Part shown: positions 1 to 12,296 of the stretch, one piece after another
Layout of the letters: each line of letters opens with the position of its first letter
How positions within the stretch are numbered: position 1 is the stretch's first letter
Assembly: GCA_914767715.1 (NCBI GenBank)
Contig: OU612075.1
Coordinates: 16,926,001 to 16,990,000 of the forward strand
Origin: Membranipora membranacea
Lineage: Eukaryota > Bryozoa > Gymnolaemata > Cheilostomatida > Membraniporidae
DNA length: 64,000 nt
Reading direction: 5' to 3'
Program-made: the position numbers and the translations under genes
Notes under the pieces: model-generated
What the model was told of the DNA's origin: nothing
Seen by the model: the letters and a program-made list of their open reading frames with translations, nothing else
Databases searched by the model: none

Positions 1-115
1 CATTATTTACAAAAGAGAAAGCTTACAGATACAGCACGTGCGAGAGCAAAGTATTTATGACTATCGCTCCCAAGATTCAAACAGACAACAGCTTTATGCA
101 GCTCCGTTTAGGCTG

Positions 116-3100
116 TCACAATTCTTGTATGTAAAATGTCTCTTGTTTCTGAAATGCCGCCTCCTCAAAAGTTAATTGTGGGGACAATTCCGAGATCTTT
201 CTACGTGGAAAGTTGGCAACCAATTCATATTTCTTCATATCATAACCCATATCACTGACGTATAGTAATAATGCCTACAAGAAGAACAAGTAATTGTAAT
301 ATTGGACTCGGCTAGCTATGATATTAGCATTCGGCTTCCGCAGCTTTTACTTTGTGCTTTCATAAAAAGCCAGTATTTCCATAACAGGCTCATGATGTGC
401 CTTTTGCATCATCCTACACAATTTTGAATAGTATTGAGTAAACTTGACATGGCTCAACTTCGTTTATCGGGGTAAGTAAATTCATGTGTCCTTATTATTT
501 ATTGCTTAGAGTTAGCTAGTCATATGAGGGAATATACATATTAGAGAAGGAAGAAGTATTCCAAACTATCAACTCAAAGCGAAAAGATGAATGAGGTCAG
601 AGACTTTTTTTTAAAAGTTGCTGAGTATGAGATAATAAGTAAGAGGTTTATTGAGATTTGGGTGTGGATCATTACTCTACATACTTTGACTGTGTATTGT
701 GTTTTGGTTGTCCACTGAGATCGTGATTGGTCAGGTTTCCTGAATAGAATCTGTATATCAGTACCTACAATCAGATAAATGATCAGATGGTTAACAAATA
801 ACAAACCACATGAATTCTGTATGCGAGAACGTTTGGTTTCTGTTATGCTATGACTATTAGACAGGGATTCAGTTCAACAATTTGGAGTTATCTACTCAGG
901 TCGGGTATAAATAGAGAGCTCCACACAAAAACAAACCAAACCCTTCAGACACTAAAAACAAAACCAAAACACAAGTGGATGGGTCTCTACAGAAATAGTA
1001 CATGAGTAGATAACACCACAGAAGCAATATCAAGCAAACCCCATAAGACAGACACTGTTGGCCTGAATCCCAGGCTATATGGCTATGTGGAAACTCAGTA
1101 ATGCTAATCAAACATTCCAAGAGGTACAATTTCTGATAACTAGGTATGAGTGACTCACTGTGGAATATGATGCAGACAATATCATTATACCAATTGGAGC
1201 CTTGAGCCTGGCATCAGCATCTAAATGGGCTCAGTGCATTAAATATCCAAAGACCAGCAGTTGCAACACATAAGTCAGAGATAGGCTGATGAAATTAAAC
1301 TTATGTTAACTTGTGTTTGAATTATAGTTAGAGTACTAATCAACATATATAATAAAAAGACATCATGTAAATCCAACCTTAAGGTAGGTCATGGCCATCA
1401 CTGATATTATGCTTGATGTAAATTATGTTGATCCTGTTCGCCTTTATTTGGGATTGCCCTCGCTTACCAATAAGCTTTATGTACAGGGGAGCAACTCTGA
1501 ATGCAGGCAAGCTGGAGAAAACTTGATCTAGACGGATAGGCCAAGATACCATAGAAATCAGAGTCACTATTGTAATCGTGGCTTTTCGTTGACCACACGC
1601 CATGATCCAGATAGTTTTCACAGTCTCTATGCATCCATAATGATAATTATATTAACCATGACATTTTAATTTTACCTGTTTCAGAAATGTAATCCTTCCA
1701 GTTTGTACTCTCATCAGACTGGAATGTGGGCGCTGTTTCAGTGTTAGAACTGTCAGTACTTGATTTGATTATATTTGTGTTACCATTACTTGGCTGTGAG
1801 GAAGATTTGGCCACATTTGTTCCTGACTTCGGTTGTTTGCCTTTATTTTTGGATTTCTGCGAGATTTTGATTTGATTTGGCTACAAGAAAGAGCAAAAAA
1901 TATGGTGTATAGACAGTTTTCTGAGCTCTTATTTATGCCTCAATTCGGAGTTGTCCTCTCTCCAGTTTGGTCCTTTAAACCCACGCCGCATAGGAAAACC
2001 TGCTGAAAGAGGGTTATCTTGAAAACTGCTTATGATAGGATAAAAAATGGCTTTTGATTCAGAGTCTGCACCATTGAAAACCCTGTGAGACAGCGTTTCC
2101 AAATCATTGGAAGCTTGAATGTTGATAATTCTTTATTTTAGTGACGAAACTCATGAAAGATTCTGCCAAATTGTCCGCAAAACAGGCAGGAAATGCTATA
2201 ATTGACTATCCAAATACTAAAATTATTTCCCAAACTATGTCCATATGAGTTTTCAATGTTACAGATTCTGAATCAAACATGATTTTTATCCTATTATAAG
2301 CAGTTTTCAAGATAACCCTCTTTTCAGCACGTTTTTCCTATGCGGTGTGGGTTAAAAGTACCAAACTGGAGAGAGGACAACTCCGAATTGAGGCCTAAAT
2401 CAGAGCTCAGAAAACTGTCTATTAGGGAAACATACGAATATTATTTTAAATAGCTACTAAGAAATGGTTACTCTTTAACACTGAAAATTTAATAACCCCA
2501 ATTATAAAAAGAATGCCAAACAACCTAATCAAGCTATGATCTTCAGTTGATATCTTTGTTTGCATTGGAGCCTTGTGGATCATATTATAGATGATACTAG
2601 GAAATACCAATATGCGCTTTCTAATTATGACAGACTAATCTACATGCAGAAGTACCATTCTGATCAGAATTTTTTTCAGATTCGTCAAAATTTCATCAGA
2701 GTGTGTCATAAATTATATAACACTAGTCTGAGTGCTAAAATATATAAGAGCATTGGGTTGCAACTACCCAGAGAAGAAGACATTAGCTCAAGATTATTTA
2801 AGCCAGATTAGCGATTTAAGCTAGCCTCATTATTTCGCTAGCTAAATTTGAAAGTAAACAGCAAAAGTAAATGGTAGCTTGCTGTAAATTTCACTATTTC
2901 AAGCATGTGCAACGGGAAAACTTTTCCTCAGCTAGTTTTTTACCATTCTAGGGTAGTATGATATATAGTATATGCTGGATATGTATGAGTATTACTTACC
3001 TCATCATTATCACTACCACCATCAGAACTACCAGTGAATGTCTCCAGCTCATCTCCCGAGTTGTCCCCCTCCTCTGAGTCTGACTCAAACTTGAGGTCCT

Positions 3101-6100
3101 GAGAGTGAACCTTCTCTGCCTCCCTCATAGAAGCTTTTATCGCTGCTTCTATCTGTGACTCTTCACTTGCCTCCAGCAGCGGGTCAGCCTACAACAGTGA
3201 TCAAAATAGACTCTTAGGTGACACTGTTACTGCACAACATGACATGTATGGTTTATTTATCAATAGTGATATAATAAAGGTACATACATACATATAGCGA
3301 ACAGCACACACATACAGCTCGATAACACTCTCAGAGTTTGAAAATAGCAACCCTAGGTTTGGGTTATTCAATTTGCAGAAAATATTATCAGTGAAAATAT
3401 GCTCTAGCAACATGAGACAGGCAGTTGCCATGTCTGTGAATGAAAGAAAAACAGGATTAACTATTATTGTAATCATAATGTACCTTCATAGGAGTACTTG
3501 TATTTGAGCTGATTCCATTGGGTGCGACTCCATCTGGGGGATTAAGTAACACAAAATCTCTCAGCTCCTGAAAAAGTCAAGAAGATCTTTATTGTCAATT
3601 GTTGACAGTGATTGGCCAGGGTGGAAACTTATCAATGTCTATGCTATTCAACCTCATCTCTGATGGAGAACCGGACTAAATACAACCCAGAAATTCAGAC
3701 ATGGATGCTGTGTTATAAGACAGTATTAATATTCCCTGACACAAAGTTGGTTGCCTTATCTCGACTCAGAAGATTCCTAATTTCGAGTACTTCAGATGTT
3801 TAGCTTACCTGTAGGAACTCGGTTAGTTTGATATCAGTCCAGCTTTTCTGTAGCTCAGCTGTGATAGGATGTAGTATTGATATATAAGGCCAGCTTGATA
3901 TCGGATAGAACTGGGAATATTTTCTCCCTTCAACGCTATCATGATACACCTGAGACAGGAAATAATAATGTCAAGGGTCAACTGCTCACAGTAAAATGAC
4001 TGCTTATGGGGCTGTGGTACGGTGTCAACGTAAACGTCATCATTCAAAAATTGAAAATTTGCCCCAATGTGTAAGGTAAAAATTGTTTTCATAGACAGTT
4101 TTCTGAGCTCTGATTTAGGCCTCGATTTTGAGTTGTCCTCTCTCCAGTTTGGTACTTATAACCCACGCCTCATAGGAAAAACGTGCTGAAAAGAGGGTAA
4201 TCTTGAAAACCGCTTATAATAGGATAAACATTATTTTTGATTCAGAATCTGCAACATTGAAAACTCATGTGGACATAGTTTGGGAAATAATTATAGTATT
4301 CGGATAGTCAATTATAGCATTTTCTGCCTGTTTTGCGGACAATTTGGCAGAATTTTTCATGAGTTTCTTCGCTAAAATTAAGATTTATCAACATTCAAGC
4401 CTCCAATAATTCGGAAACCCTGTCTCTCAGGGTTTTTAATGGTGCAGACTCTGAATCAAAAAATCATTTTTATCCTAACATAAGCGGTTTTCAAGATAAC
4501 CCTCTTTCAGCAGGGTTTTCCTATGCGGCGTGGGTTAAAAGTACCAAACTGGAGAGAGGACAACTCAGACTTGAGGCATAAATACGAGGTCAGAAAACTG
4601 TCTATTAACATGACAACAAATCACCAAATCTATAAAACTGCACCAGAAGAAAAAAGATAAACAACAGAAATATTTTGAGTCTGTAGTAACTGTGGAATCG
4701 TGATGGTAAACGAGTTTTACCTGCCAGAAGATAAAGTGTTTTTGTATGAGTGTTCGCACAGAAGCATCCTTCCATATATCCCTGTTGAGCACCTGACAAG
4801 CAAACTCCGACGTATTTTGAATGTTGACTAGGAGCCATTTGTTCTCTAATTTACCCTTACCCTGTGCCTGCAATCATAAAGAAATCAAGGTCAGTAGTTC
4901 AACTCAACACTGTATCAATTCTATTAAGAATACAAGGAGGGAACATCTTTCTTCATATGACTCATAAGAATTTTAGTGTGAGCTTTGACAATGAAAACTT
5001 ACATCAAATGTTTAATATCTTTAATATTTTTGAAACATGTAAGATCAACACCAAGGACAGCCCTGGGCGAGAGTTTAAGGTAACCGAAAAATTGTTCTTA
5101 TCCAAGGTTTTTTTACTCATTGAGTGTCAAAAAACCTACCGAAGCTAATGTGCCGTGATGTATTAGTTCTAATGGTGGTCTGAAAAGATCTTCTAATTTT
5201 ATAAGGTGAGCTGATTTCTTGTTAGACGCTGCTCGACTGCTTTCTCCTTCATTTAGTAACTCTTCTTGCTGTTCTGAAAATTAGAGTCATCATGAATTGT
5301 ACAACATCAATTTCAATTATTTACTTTCTAGCTGGTCATCGTCACACTTAGGCTAGCAGCGTATTTATATTGAACTATTTTATATTTGGTCAACATATGG
5401 TTTGATGATCCATTGATTACTTACTGGCCTCTGCTTGGAAGTCTCTGAATTTATCGAATACTGAGGTAGGGTTATTTTGGCGGCGCCTCTTGTGTGAAGC
5501 TATGTATATATCCTGCTCGACTAACACCTCCCTCTTCTGTGGTATAGGAGCTCTTACCTCATCCTCCATCATACTGATCAATGGAGAACAGAATCATATT
5601 ATCCTTACCGAGGACTTATTGTGTCGGCACTTCCATAGGCCTGATCCTTGCGGACATCAATCGACTCACCGCCAAAAATGTTGGGGTAGTCCTCCGTTCG
5701 ATCTAACTAACTGATGATGTAGTGATACCACAAGCGATATACAACTTTGATGCAGACAGTCACAATATCTAAAAGGGTCTGACAAGATATTGAATGAAAA
5801 ATAAAGCAACAAATTTACTTGCTGAAATTAACAATAAAGGCATATATTGAATAGTATGATCATATCAGTTGCCTGTTACTGTTGGTTGCAGCGCTTGTGT
5901 CAGCTGTTGTACCAGAGGCTGCAGGTATATTATCCATATGCATCTCCACAGCCATTTCAATGTTGCCTCCACATGCCTCCAAGTAATTCTTAGCAAGCTC
6001 TGCATTTTCAATTCCTATGCGAAACATAAACACAGAATATTATATTATTCACAATGAGTAAGCTCACTATAAACAAGGGTGCATTATCATCTAAGTACAA

Positions 6101-8062
6101 ATTGCACAGATAACATCACAAAATAAAGTACAGTTGTACAATACCCTTTGCCAGTGGTTCCTTCATATTGTAGCAGCGGGTGGATTGTGTATACCCACAA
6201 ATGAGTGTAGCAAAAGTGGAGGACTGAGGCTACAAGATAGGTCCCCCAACCATCGATCACACACATCCAACACGTATTCAGACAAGCAAACTTTAGGGCA
6301 CCAGGGCCTATCCAAATACTACAGCATAATTGTACTTTATTTTGTAATGTAGTTGTGAGCAGCAGGGAAATTCATATTCACAACTATAGAAATAGAGCCA
6401 ATAGAAACCTAGACCGCTCTTGGGAGTCGTCCCACTTTTTGCCAATCACCTGTATATACGTAATCAGTGGTAGGGTTTCTTTCAAAAATGAATTAGATGA
6501 CTAGCTGAAAAACTAACCCACTATCCTTATTACTATCTGGGTGTCAGAGGAATTTTTTCTGGACATTGAAATTCATCAAGATAACAGGCTATCCCTACCA
6601 CTGATTGTGGTAAACCAATAATAACGAAAACCGCAAATTACTGGTTAGGCATCTATCTATCGATGTCTGTGGGTAAGCCCAAGTAGAAACAACATTAGGT
6701 AGTAATAATGATCAAAATTGCATTGATCAAAACCAAGAATGAAGAGGTCATGTATAAACCCACTTCTACACTTCTCGGCATACAAATGCAATCAAACCTG
6801 AAGTTTGACAAACATATAGCGCCCAAAATAAAGAGATCATCGAAAATTCTCGGCTGTATAAAATACTCTCTACATGAATAGTCCGAGAGAGGCAAGTTGC
6901 TTGCATATACCGGTCTCTGTCGGCCAATCCTTGAGTATGGTGATACCCTCTCGGACCCATCTGACAATACTACCAGTGATGCTATAGAACATGTACAATC
7001 CCAAGCAGTGCACTTTATCAAAAACATCAAAGGTAGACGCGGAGTAACTGAAGGGCGAGCGCTACTTGAACTAAAACTGCTAAAAGATAGGCAAAAATCA
7101 CACAGGCTGTCCTTACTGATGAGAATACTCTCAGATGAAACTAGACACCAGACCCTTGCCTCAGCATATGATGAGCTGGTTAACAGAAGAAGCCAAACAA
7201 CTATGATTACACAAGCTGCTAACAGAGGGGAACCAACCTCAATATATGCCTCGAGTCAGACGTATTACAACAGCTTCCTTCCGCGTAGTGTGAGGGATCT
7301 AAGGCTGGGGTCAAATAACACTTAACAATAAGCAGCTATCGCTGCCACACTGAAATTACACTGACAAGACACTGACAAAAGAGGCACTCCCTGTTTGCAC
7401 CGTTAGGTGATTAAGAGTGTTCTATATACTACGAGGTACGAGGTATACATTTGGAATGACCAACTGACACATGAAATGAATCATATTGCTGAAGCTGTAT
7501 ACTTGAATTAGTACATTTCGAGTAATGTTAACAGGAAACCTGCTTGCTGAGCAACATTGAACATCAAGGTTTGGGCCTGAGGTCTGAATGACAATAATAA
7601 TGGACTGGATGAGGATTGATTGGCAGACGAACTAACTTACATTACGATTACATTTCCAAGTTACCAAAACTTTTACCAACCACGTCCACTGTGAATCGTG
7701 ATAGCAGCTGATCTCCAGTAGGCCCAAGCAAATTAGCAATCACTCTAATTCAAACAATAAAGAAACTGACAACTAGAGCCTTCTACTACTAGACCTTAGT
7801 TTAACAGTAGACCTGTAAATTGCATGATCATTCCACTTTCAGTTCCATGATGATGATTTTCTTCCTCTTCTTCTACACATTTTTTTCTTGGTTATTATCT
7901 TCAGATTTTCTGCTCATTCATAGGTGAAAAACAAACTGCGACATGGCTGATTGCTTGGCTCAATTGCAGTGGTTGGACATACCACATTTAGAAGTAACTC
8001 ATCTCTATATGCACCAGTTTATTACCTGTTACTGAGCAGAACTGTTCAACAAGTTTTTCCAT
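116..8062 (-). CDS. UBXN7: UBX domain-containing protein 7 (p97/VCP-ubiquitin ligase adaptor), 12 exons
   Basis: Exons read from the minus strand: 8026-8062 (start ATG), 5873-6014, 5425-5573, 5140-5273, 4721-4867, 3809-3949, 3484-3567, 3000-3188, 1676-1880, ~1568-1626, 351-400, 116-254 (stop). Together they give 1,476 nt with consistent phases, 491 aa, close to the roughly 490 aa of vertebrate UBXN7. Domains: UBA at 1-45 (LVEQFCSVTG, YLEACGGNIEMAV), the family signature EVRAPIPQ near 60, LEDLFRPP near 135, thioredoxin-like UAS at about 155-250 (KWLLVNIQ, HFIFWQVYHDS), UIM at about 286-300 (EESQIEAAIKASM) followed by an acidic stretch, and C-terminal UBX at about 413-491 (NFPRRKI). Known role: bridges p97/VCP to cullin ligases and ubiquitylated substrates in nucleus and cytosol. 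The second exon ends at a GC donor. The borders of 1568-1626 and 351-400 are the least certain; there UBX strand 1 reads ACGQRK where PDGxR is usual. Confidence 0.93.
1909..2422. mobile_element. Foldback MITE, copy 1 (514 bp)
   Basis: Long terminal inverted repeat element in a UBXN7 intron. It begins ATAGACAGTTTTCTGAGCTC and ends with the complement, GAGCTCAGAAAACTGTCTAT. The arms stay complementary for about 190 bp around a centre of roughly 140 bp. No coding capacity. A second copy of nearly the same length lies at 4091-4605 in inverse orientation. I could not identify a convincing target-site duplication, so the superfamily is unresolved. Confidence 0.88.
4091..4605. mobile_element. Foldback MITE, copy 2 (515 bp, inverted relative to copy 1)
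   Basis: Same family as 1909-2422: identical 8-bp ends ATAGACAG/CTGTCTAT and long terminal inverted repeats. The internal sequence is the reverse complement of copy 1 (compare the TGTCCGCAAAACAGGCAG block of copy 1). It lies in the UBXN7 intron between exons 4721-4867 and 3809-3949. Confidence 0.88.
6730..7325 (+). mobile_element. 5'-truncated LINE tail (C-terminal reverse transcriptase region), degenerate
   Basis: Opposite to UBXN7 and inside its first intron. The translation shows the usual non-LTR post-catalytic region: LLGIQMQSNLKFDKHI, a frame change near 6890, then LCRPILEYGDTLSDP, an EHVQSQAVHFIKNIKGR segment and a terminal YYNSFLPRSVRDLR block ahead of a stop at 7323. The palm domain and endonuclease are absent, so this is a dead 5'-truncated insertion. 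Family knowledge: the combination of PILEY, QxxAxxFI and FLPRSVRD is typical of CR1/L2/Jockey-like LINEs. Confidence 0.8.
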
Positions 8063-8386
8063 TTTGCCACCAATTTCTTTTAGCCTAATTAATCACAGAT
8101 TCATATAATTTCCATATGGGAAGGAACGTGATTCCCATAATATCACACAACTTCTTATTTCAGATCTTCGGTTAAAGATGACCTTCATTTGACCTAAGAG
8201 AGAAGTACATTTATTTGATTGGCCAATGTTAGAGTTAAATCCCACAATGGAATGCAAAATCACGCGGGCTTTAAAGACCAGAACTAATTTTCTGCACATG
8301 CACACAAAATTATTATAAGATGATAGTTTTCCCAGAAGGAGAAAGCACAATTGACTTGCCTTGGCAACAAGGAGTTTCTGTAACTC

Positions 8387-8419
8387 CCTGTTGGCATAAC
8401 CAATGAACTAAAGGTTTAG
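8387..8419. repeat. Short perfect hairpin
   Basis: CCAATGAACTAAA, a 2-nt loop, then its exact complement TTTAGTTCATTGG. A similar CAATGAACT hairpin occurs near 52707-52732. Possibly the centre of a small MITE; it lies 5' of the UBXN7 start. Confidence 0.5.
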
Positions 8420-8504
8420 TTCATTGGCATAAAATATACCCCTGAACATATAAAATTATATGTTTATGCATATACCTGAACCTGATAAAACACAGGTCAC
8501 AGGT

Positions 8505-9063
8505 GCGGTAGCTGTAAATTACTGAACAGGCTGAACGGACTGAACAGCTGAACAGAATTTCTCAGACTAAAATTATTATTTGTTATCATTTCTCTGGCTG
8601 ACTATCACTTGTCAAACCAAGGTCAAACACATGCCTCCTAACCAAATGATTTGATGAGTCACTAAGTTCCTGTTGGCACCTAATATAACCAATTTAGGGC
8701 AAGCAAATGAAGCAATCAATATGCCAATTATGACAAAATCTGATGGTGTTCTGGAAATTGGATACCAGAAACATTATCCAGCTCAACCTTCCATCTAGCC
8801 AGTCTTAACAAGCTTTGTTTATAGGGGGGGGGGGGGGGGGGGGGCTATTTTCCATCCATTCACTAGTCGTGTAATGCCAAAAAATTTGCTGTGCATATAA
8901 TTGAAAGAAACCAAGGTGAATGCAAACTTAAAATAAATAATTTAATGAGAAAAATATAAAGAATTGTCCATGCTTATGCAAAATTAGCCAATCATGTAAA
9001 GAATCAAACAAATAGTAGTCTGAGAAATTCTGTTCAGCCTGTTCAGCAATTTACAGTTACCCG
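8505..9063. mobile_element. hAT-like non-autonomous foldback element (559 bp) with 8-bp TSD
   Basis: Terminal inverted repeats begin GCGGTAGCTGTAAATTACTG and end with the diverged complement (CAGTTACCCG); they continue through GAACAGGCTGAAC and CAGAATTTCTCAGACTA for about 60 bp. The flanks are a perfect 8-bp duplication, TCACAGGT, at 8497-8504 and 9064-9071. An 8-bp duplication is the hallmark of hAT elements. No transposase. A 21-G run lies in the interior at 8824-8844. Confidence 0.75.
8824..8844 (+). repeat. Poly-G run of 21
   Basis: Uninterrupted guanine tract within the hAT-like element. Homopolymer length in an assembly is uncertain. A tract like this could form a G-quadruplex. Confidence 0.95.
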
Positions 9064-9159
9064 TCACAGGTGTGAGAATATGATAATGGGATGATATGAT
9101 GGCTGCAGTTTGGGTTTCTGGGAGATCTGACCATTAATATTTATTATATATATATATAT

Positions 9160-9385
9160 ATCTCAGGCCTGTAGTTCTAGGGGAGGCAGGGACGCTCTGC
9201 CTCCCCTAGAATGCTTTTTAATGGAGTGGCCTAAAAATGCTATAATTAAATATGCCATGTCCATGTCATGTTAAAACACTTTAGGGACTGGGGATGATAT
9301 TACAATATCCAACCTGGTGTTAGTTCACACCCTCTAGGATTTTTGCCTCCCCTACCATTTTTCCTAAACTACGGCCCTATATATA
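9160..9385. mobile_element. Small terminal-inverted-repeat element in TA-rich flanks
   Basis: The left end reads CAGGCCTGTAGTTCTAGG and the right end, reverse-complemented, AGGGCCGTAGTTTAGG, both at the edge of (TA)n runs and both followed by GGGGAGGCA. Inside the left end is a perfect 13-bp hairpin (CTAGGGGAGGCAG at 9177-9189, complement 9197-9209). About 225 bp, no coding content, probably a MITE. Confidence 0.55.
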
Positions 9386-9468
9386 TATTATAGTAATATA
9401 GTCATACTCATGACATTGGCCTATATATATATATATACATATAACAAAAGGGCTAGTTAAGTTGCTCC

Positions 9469-12296
9469 CATAGTTATTATATACTCTAGAGTGGACAATG
9501 CAGTGCTCAAAACGTCCTACATAATTATTGCGAAATTCATGACGCGACGCAATCTGGTTGTGCATGGCTAGTGCCTGTATCATATAAGTCATAAGGCCAC
9601 GTGACTTTGATATAGCCTGTGATTTTTGTCAGTGGGTGGGGGTGGGCAAGAAGAGAAGAATGAGTATAGGGGGGAACCATCAATGTAATCTCATGATACT
9701 TTTTCGATGTGTTTTTTTTCAATTTTGTGTGGGTATCTATATATATATCTATGTTGTTGTTTGCTTTTCTATGGCCATCTATCTACGTTAGTTTTCTTCT
9801 GGCAAGGCTTAATTATCTATGAGCTGGTGTGGCTTAGGGAATAAAAGGTATAGCAGTAAATTCTTGTGTATGCTGATGTCCTTGTGTTGATTTGAGCTGC
9901 AAGTAGAAGGCCACTTACTTTCCTCTACTAGTCTACTCAAGGATTTAAAACCCTTAAGAGCTTCAAATCCTAGGCTACTTCTTCAACTTGCCAGAAGAAA
10001 ACTAACATAGATAGATGGCCATAGAAAAGCAAACAACAACATAGATATATATATATATAGATACCCACACAAAACTGAAAAAAATCACATCGAAAAAGGA
10101 TCATGAGATTACATTGATGGTTCCCCCCTAACTCTTTCACTCATCTCCCACCCCCACCCACTGACAAAAATCACAGGCTATATCAAAGTCACGTGGCCTT
10201 ATGATATAAGTTATCATTGAGAATATAGGAATTGAGCATGAAAATTTATGTTTTAGAGCGCTATTAGCCATTTTTTTGGAAAAATTTTCATGTCACACCA
10301 TGTGGAACACTTGTAGGTATTTTCACTTGCAGCCATTGGAAAATTTTCTATGTTTTCCCATGAAAATAAGCCAAAACCCCAACCGCAAACACATCATTGT
10401 GATGAAAAAAAATTACCGGGCTAGCTTGTTTTTTTCCACGTTCCTCTCAACCATAAGATGGATTCTCTCTCTTTTACTCATATGTTATCCATCAAGTGAG
10501 TTAATGTTATTTGTTCAGTATAAGGTGTACACATAGCTTGTGGAAAAGCTGACTGGAGGTTAAAAGTCGGCCGCTAAGTTCCGCCATTTGCAGAAGCAAT
10601 TTACATACGGTTCTGACTAAGATTCGGCGTTTAGATTTGGCAATGTCATTCGAAGCTCTAAATTTCCTCCCCGGTGATGTCCTCTAGTTTTTGAATTCGC
10701 AAAACCATTCAACCATACACAGCAGATTTTGAAAGCATATAAAGGAATGTATTTTGCAACAAACTTTTTTGATAAGTCGCTGAGTATCAAGTAAATCTTT
10801 GAATGGGAAACTCACATACATACCTATCCAGACTGACTCCAGATTTTTCAGAACAAACACTCACTAATGTGACATTTTAAGTTGACGGATATTTCTGATT
10901 TCTCACCATACTTGAAATAAGGGACCATTTGCTTCAGAGCGGTCGTTGTGGATGTTTGATACAATTTTCTGGTATGATTATTATGACAATGGTTGTTGGT
11001 TTGTGTTTGTAAATTAGTTGAGATGGCAACTTCAGCATCATACATAATATTTTGTATATACTCCAGTAAAGGCACTGGCAGTAGACGTATACATGTGTAT
11101 TTGTTTGCATATTTTTGAGGGAAGGGGGATTAGTGTAGTGGTGTTCAATCCTTTGAAATGACCAGAGTTAGCATTTCATACAGCTGTGATTCTCTGTCAG
11201 AAATGGATTGATGCTATAAATTATAAGAGAGGCAACCAGAAAGTGATCTTATGAGCAATGAGGACTGACAGTAACACCACATCTGATTTTAGCACCAATC
11301 TTAATTGATCTTCTTTGACATAAGAAACAAAAAAGCTTATAATAATACCCTCAATAAAGTAATGTTATCTGGAGAGCAAATCTGAATCTTGACATTATGT
11401 ACACTGTGACTGAAAATGAGGCAAGCTGCAAAACTTTACACCTCCGATCACTTGTTCACAGGCTTCTTGTACTTCATTTAATCAAAACTAAAACAAACCC
11501 ATTGAATGTGTAACATATGAGTAAGAGAGACAGGACACAGCTTATATGACTGGCAAGTTGCAGTAGAAAAAACAAGCTAGCCTGATAGTTTATTTTCATC
11601 ACAATGATGTGTTTGTGGTTGGGGCTTTGGCTTATTTTTATGGGAAAACATAGAAAATTTTTCCAATGGCTGCAAGTGAAAATACCTACAAGTGTTCCAC
11701 ATAGTGTGCCATGAGAATTTTCCGAGAAAATGCTTTAAGTGCTCTAAAACTTAAATTTTCATACCCAATTCCTAAATTCTCAATGATGAATTATATGATA
11801 CAGCAAGGATTTCAAGAGAGGATTGGAAACGAGCTGTAATTTATTGTCGATGTGTGTCACCATTAAGTGTTGTCTGCCCATGGCAATAAAAAAGTTTTCT
11901 ATGTAATAACAGCAGTAAGCAGCCAATCAACAGTTGTATTCACCTCCTTTTTACATACAAAGAATTTAAGTTGAACCGCTATATATTTTCAGACAATGAG
12001 AGCAATGCCAATTCATCCCACTTCATCTGAGGGTGTCAGAGCATCCAACAGTAGATGTTTAAGAGGGAGTTTAGGTACTTTAGCCAGTTAGCCCAGTAAC
12101 ATAATCCTATTTCAGTTGATCTACATATCTCAAACCATAGATAAGTTTTAACAAACAGAGCATACTCGGTCTGGACTTCAGATGAGATGGCACAACCAGA
12201 TTGCGTTGCGTCATGGATTTCGCAATAATTAAGTAGGACAAAAACTGATGCTATTTTTGTACACATTGTCCACTCTAGAGTATATAATAACTCTAT
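9469..12296. repeat. Large interrupted palindrome, outer arms of a ~2.8-kb foldback structure
   Basis: The left arm is 9469-9581 plus 10212-10436, split by a nested element. The right arm is 12296-12187 plus about 11815-11567 read in reverse complement. Shared blocks include TATATACTCTAGAGTGGACA and, further in, CACTTGCAGCCATTGG and GGCTAGCTTGTTTTTT. The right arm has about 370 bp (11816-12186) not matched on the left. The 1.1-kb centre (10437-11566) has no ORF I trust. No transposase or clear target duplication was found at the outer ends, so it may be a foldback transposon or an inverted segmental duplication. Confidence 0.75.
9590..10203. mobile_element. hAT-like foldback element (614 bp) nested in the left palindrome arm
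   Basis: Two 217-bp arms (9590-9806 and 9987-10203) are near-perfect inverted repeats. Ends are CATAAGGCCACGTGAC and GTCACGTGGCCTTATG, around a 180-bp loop. Flanked by a perfect 8-bp duplication, ATATAAGT, at 9582-9589 and 10204-10211, as expected for hAT transposition. The other arm of the outer palindrome carries the unfilled site (ATATAATT within TGTATCATATAATTCATC). No transposase inside. Confidence 0.88.

Noticed and set aside
2560-2811. 83-residue plus-strand frame in a UBXN7 intron
   Set aside because: No recognisable motif, AT-biased composition, antisense to a well-supported gene.
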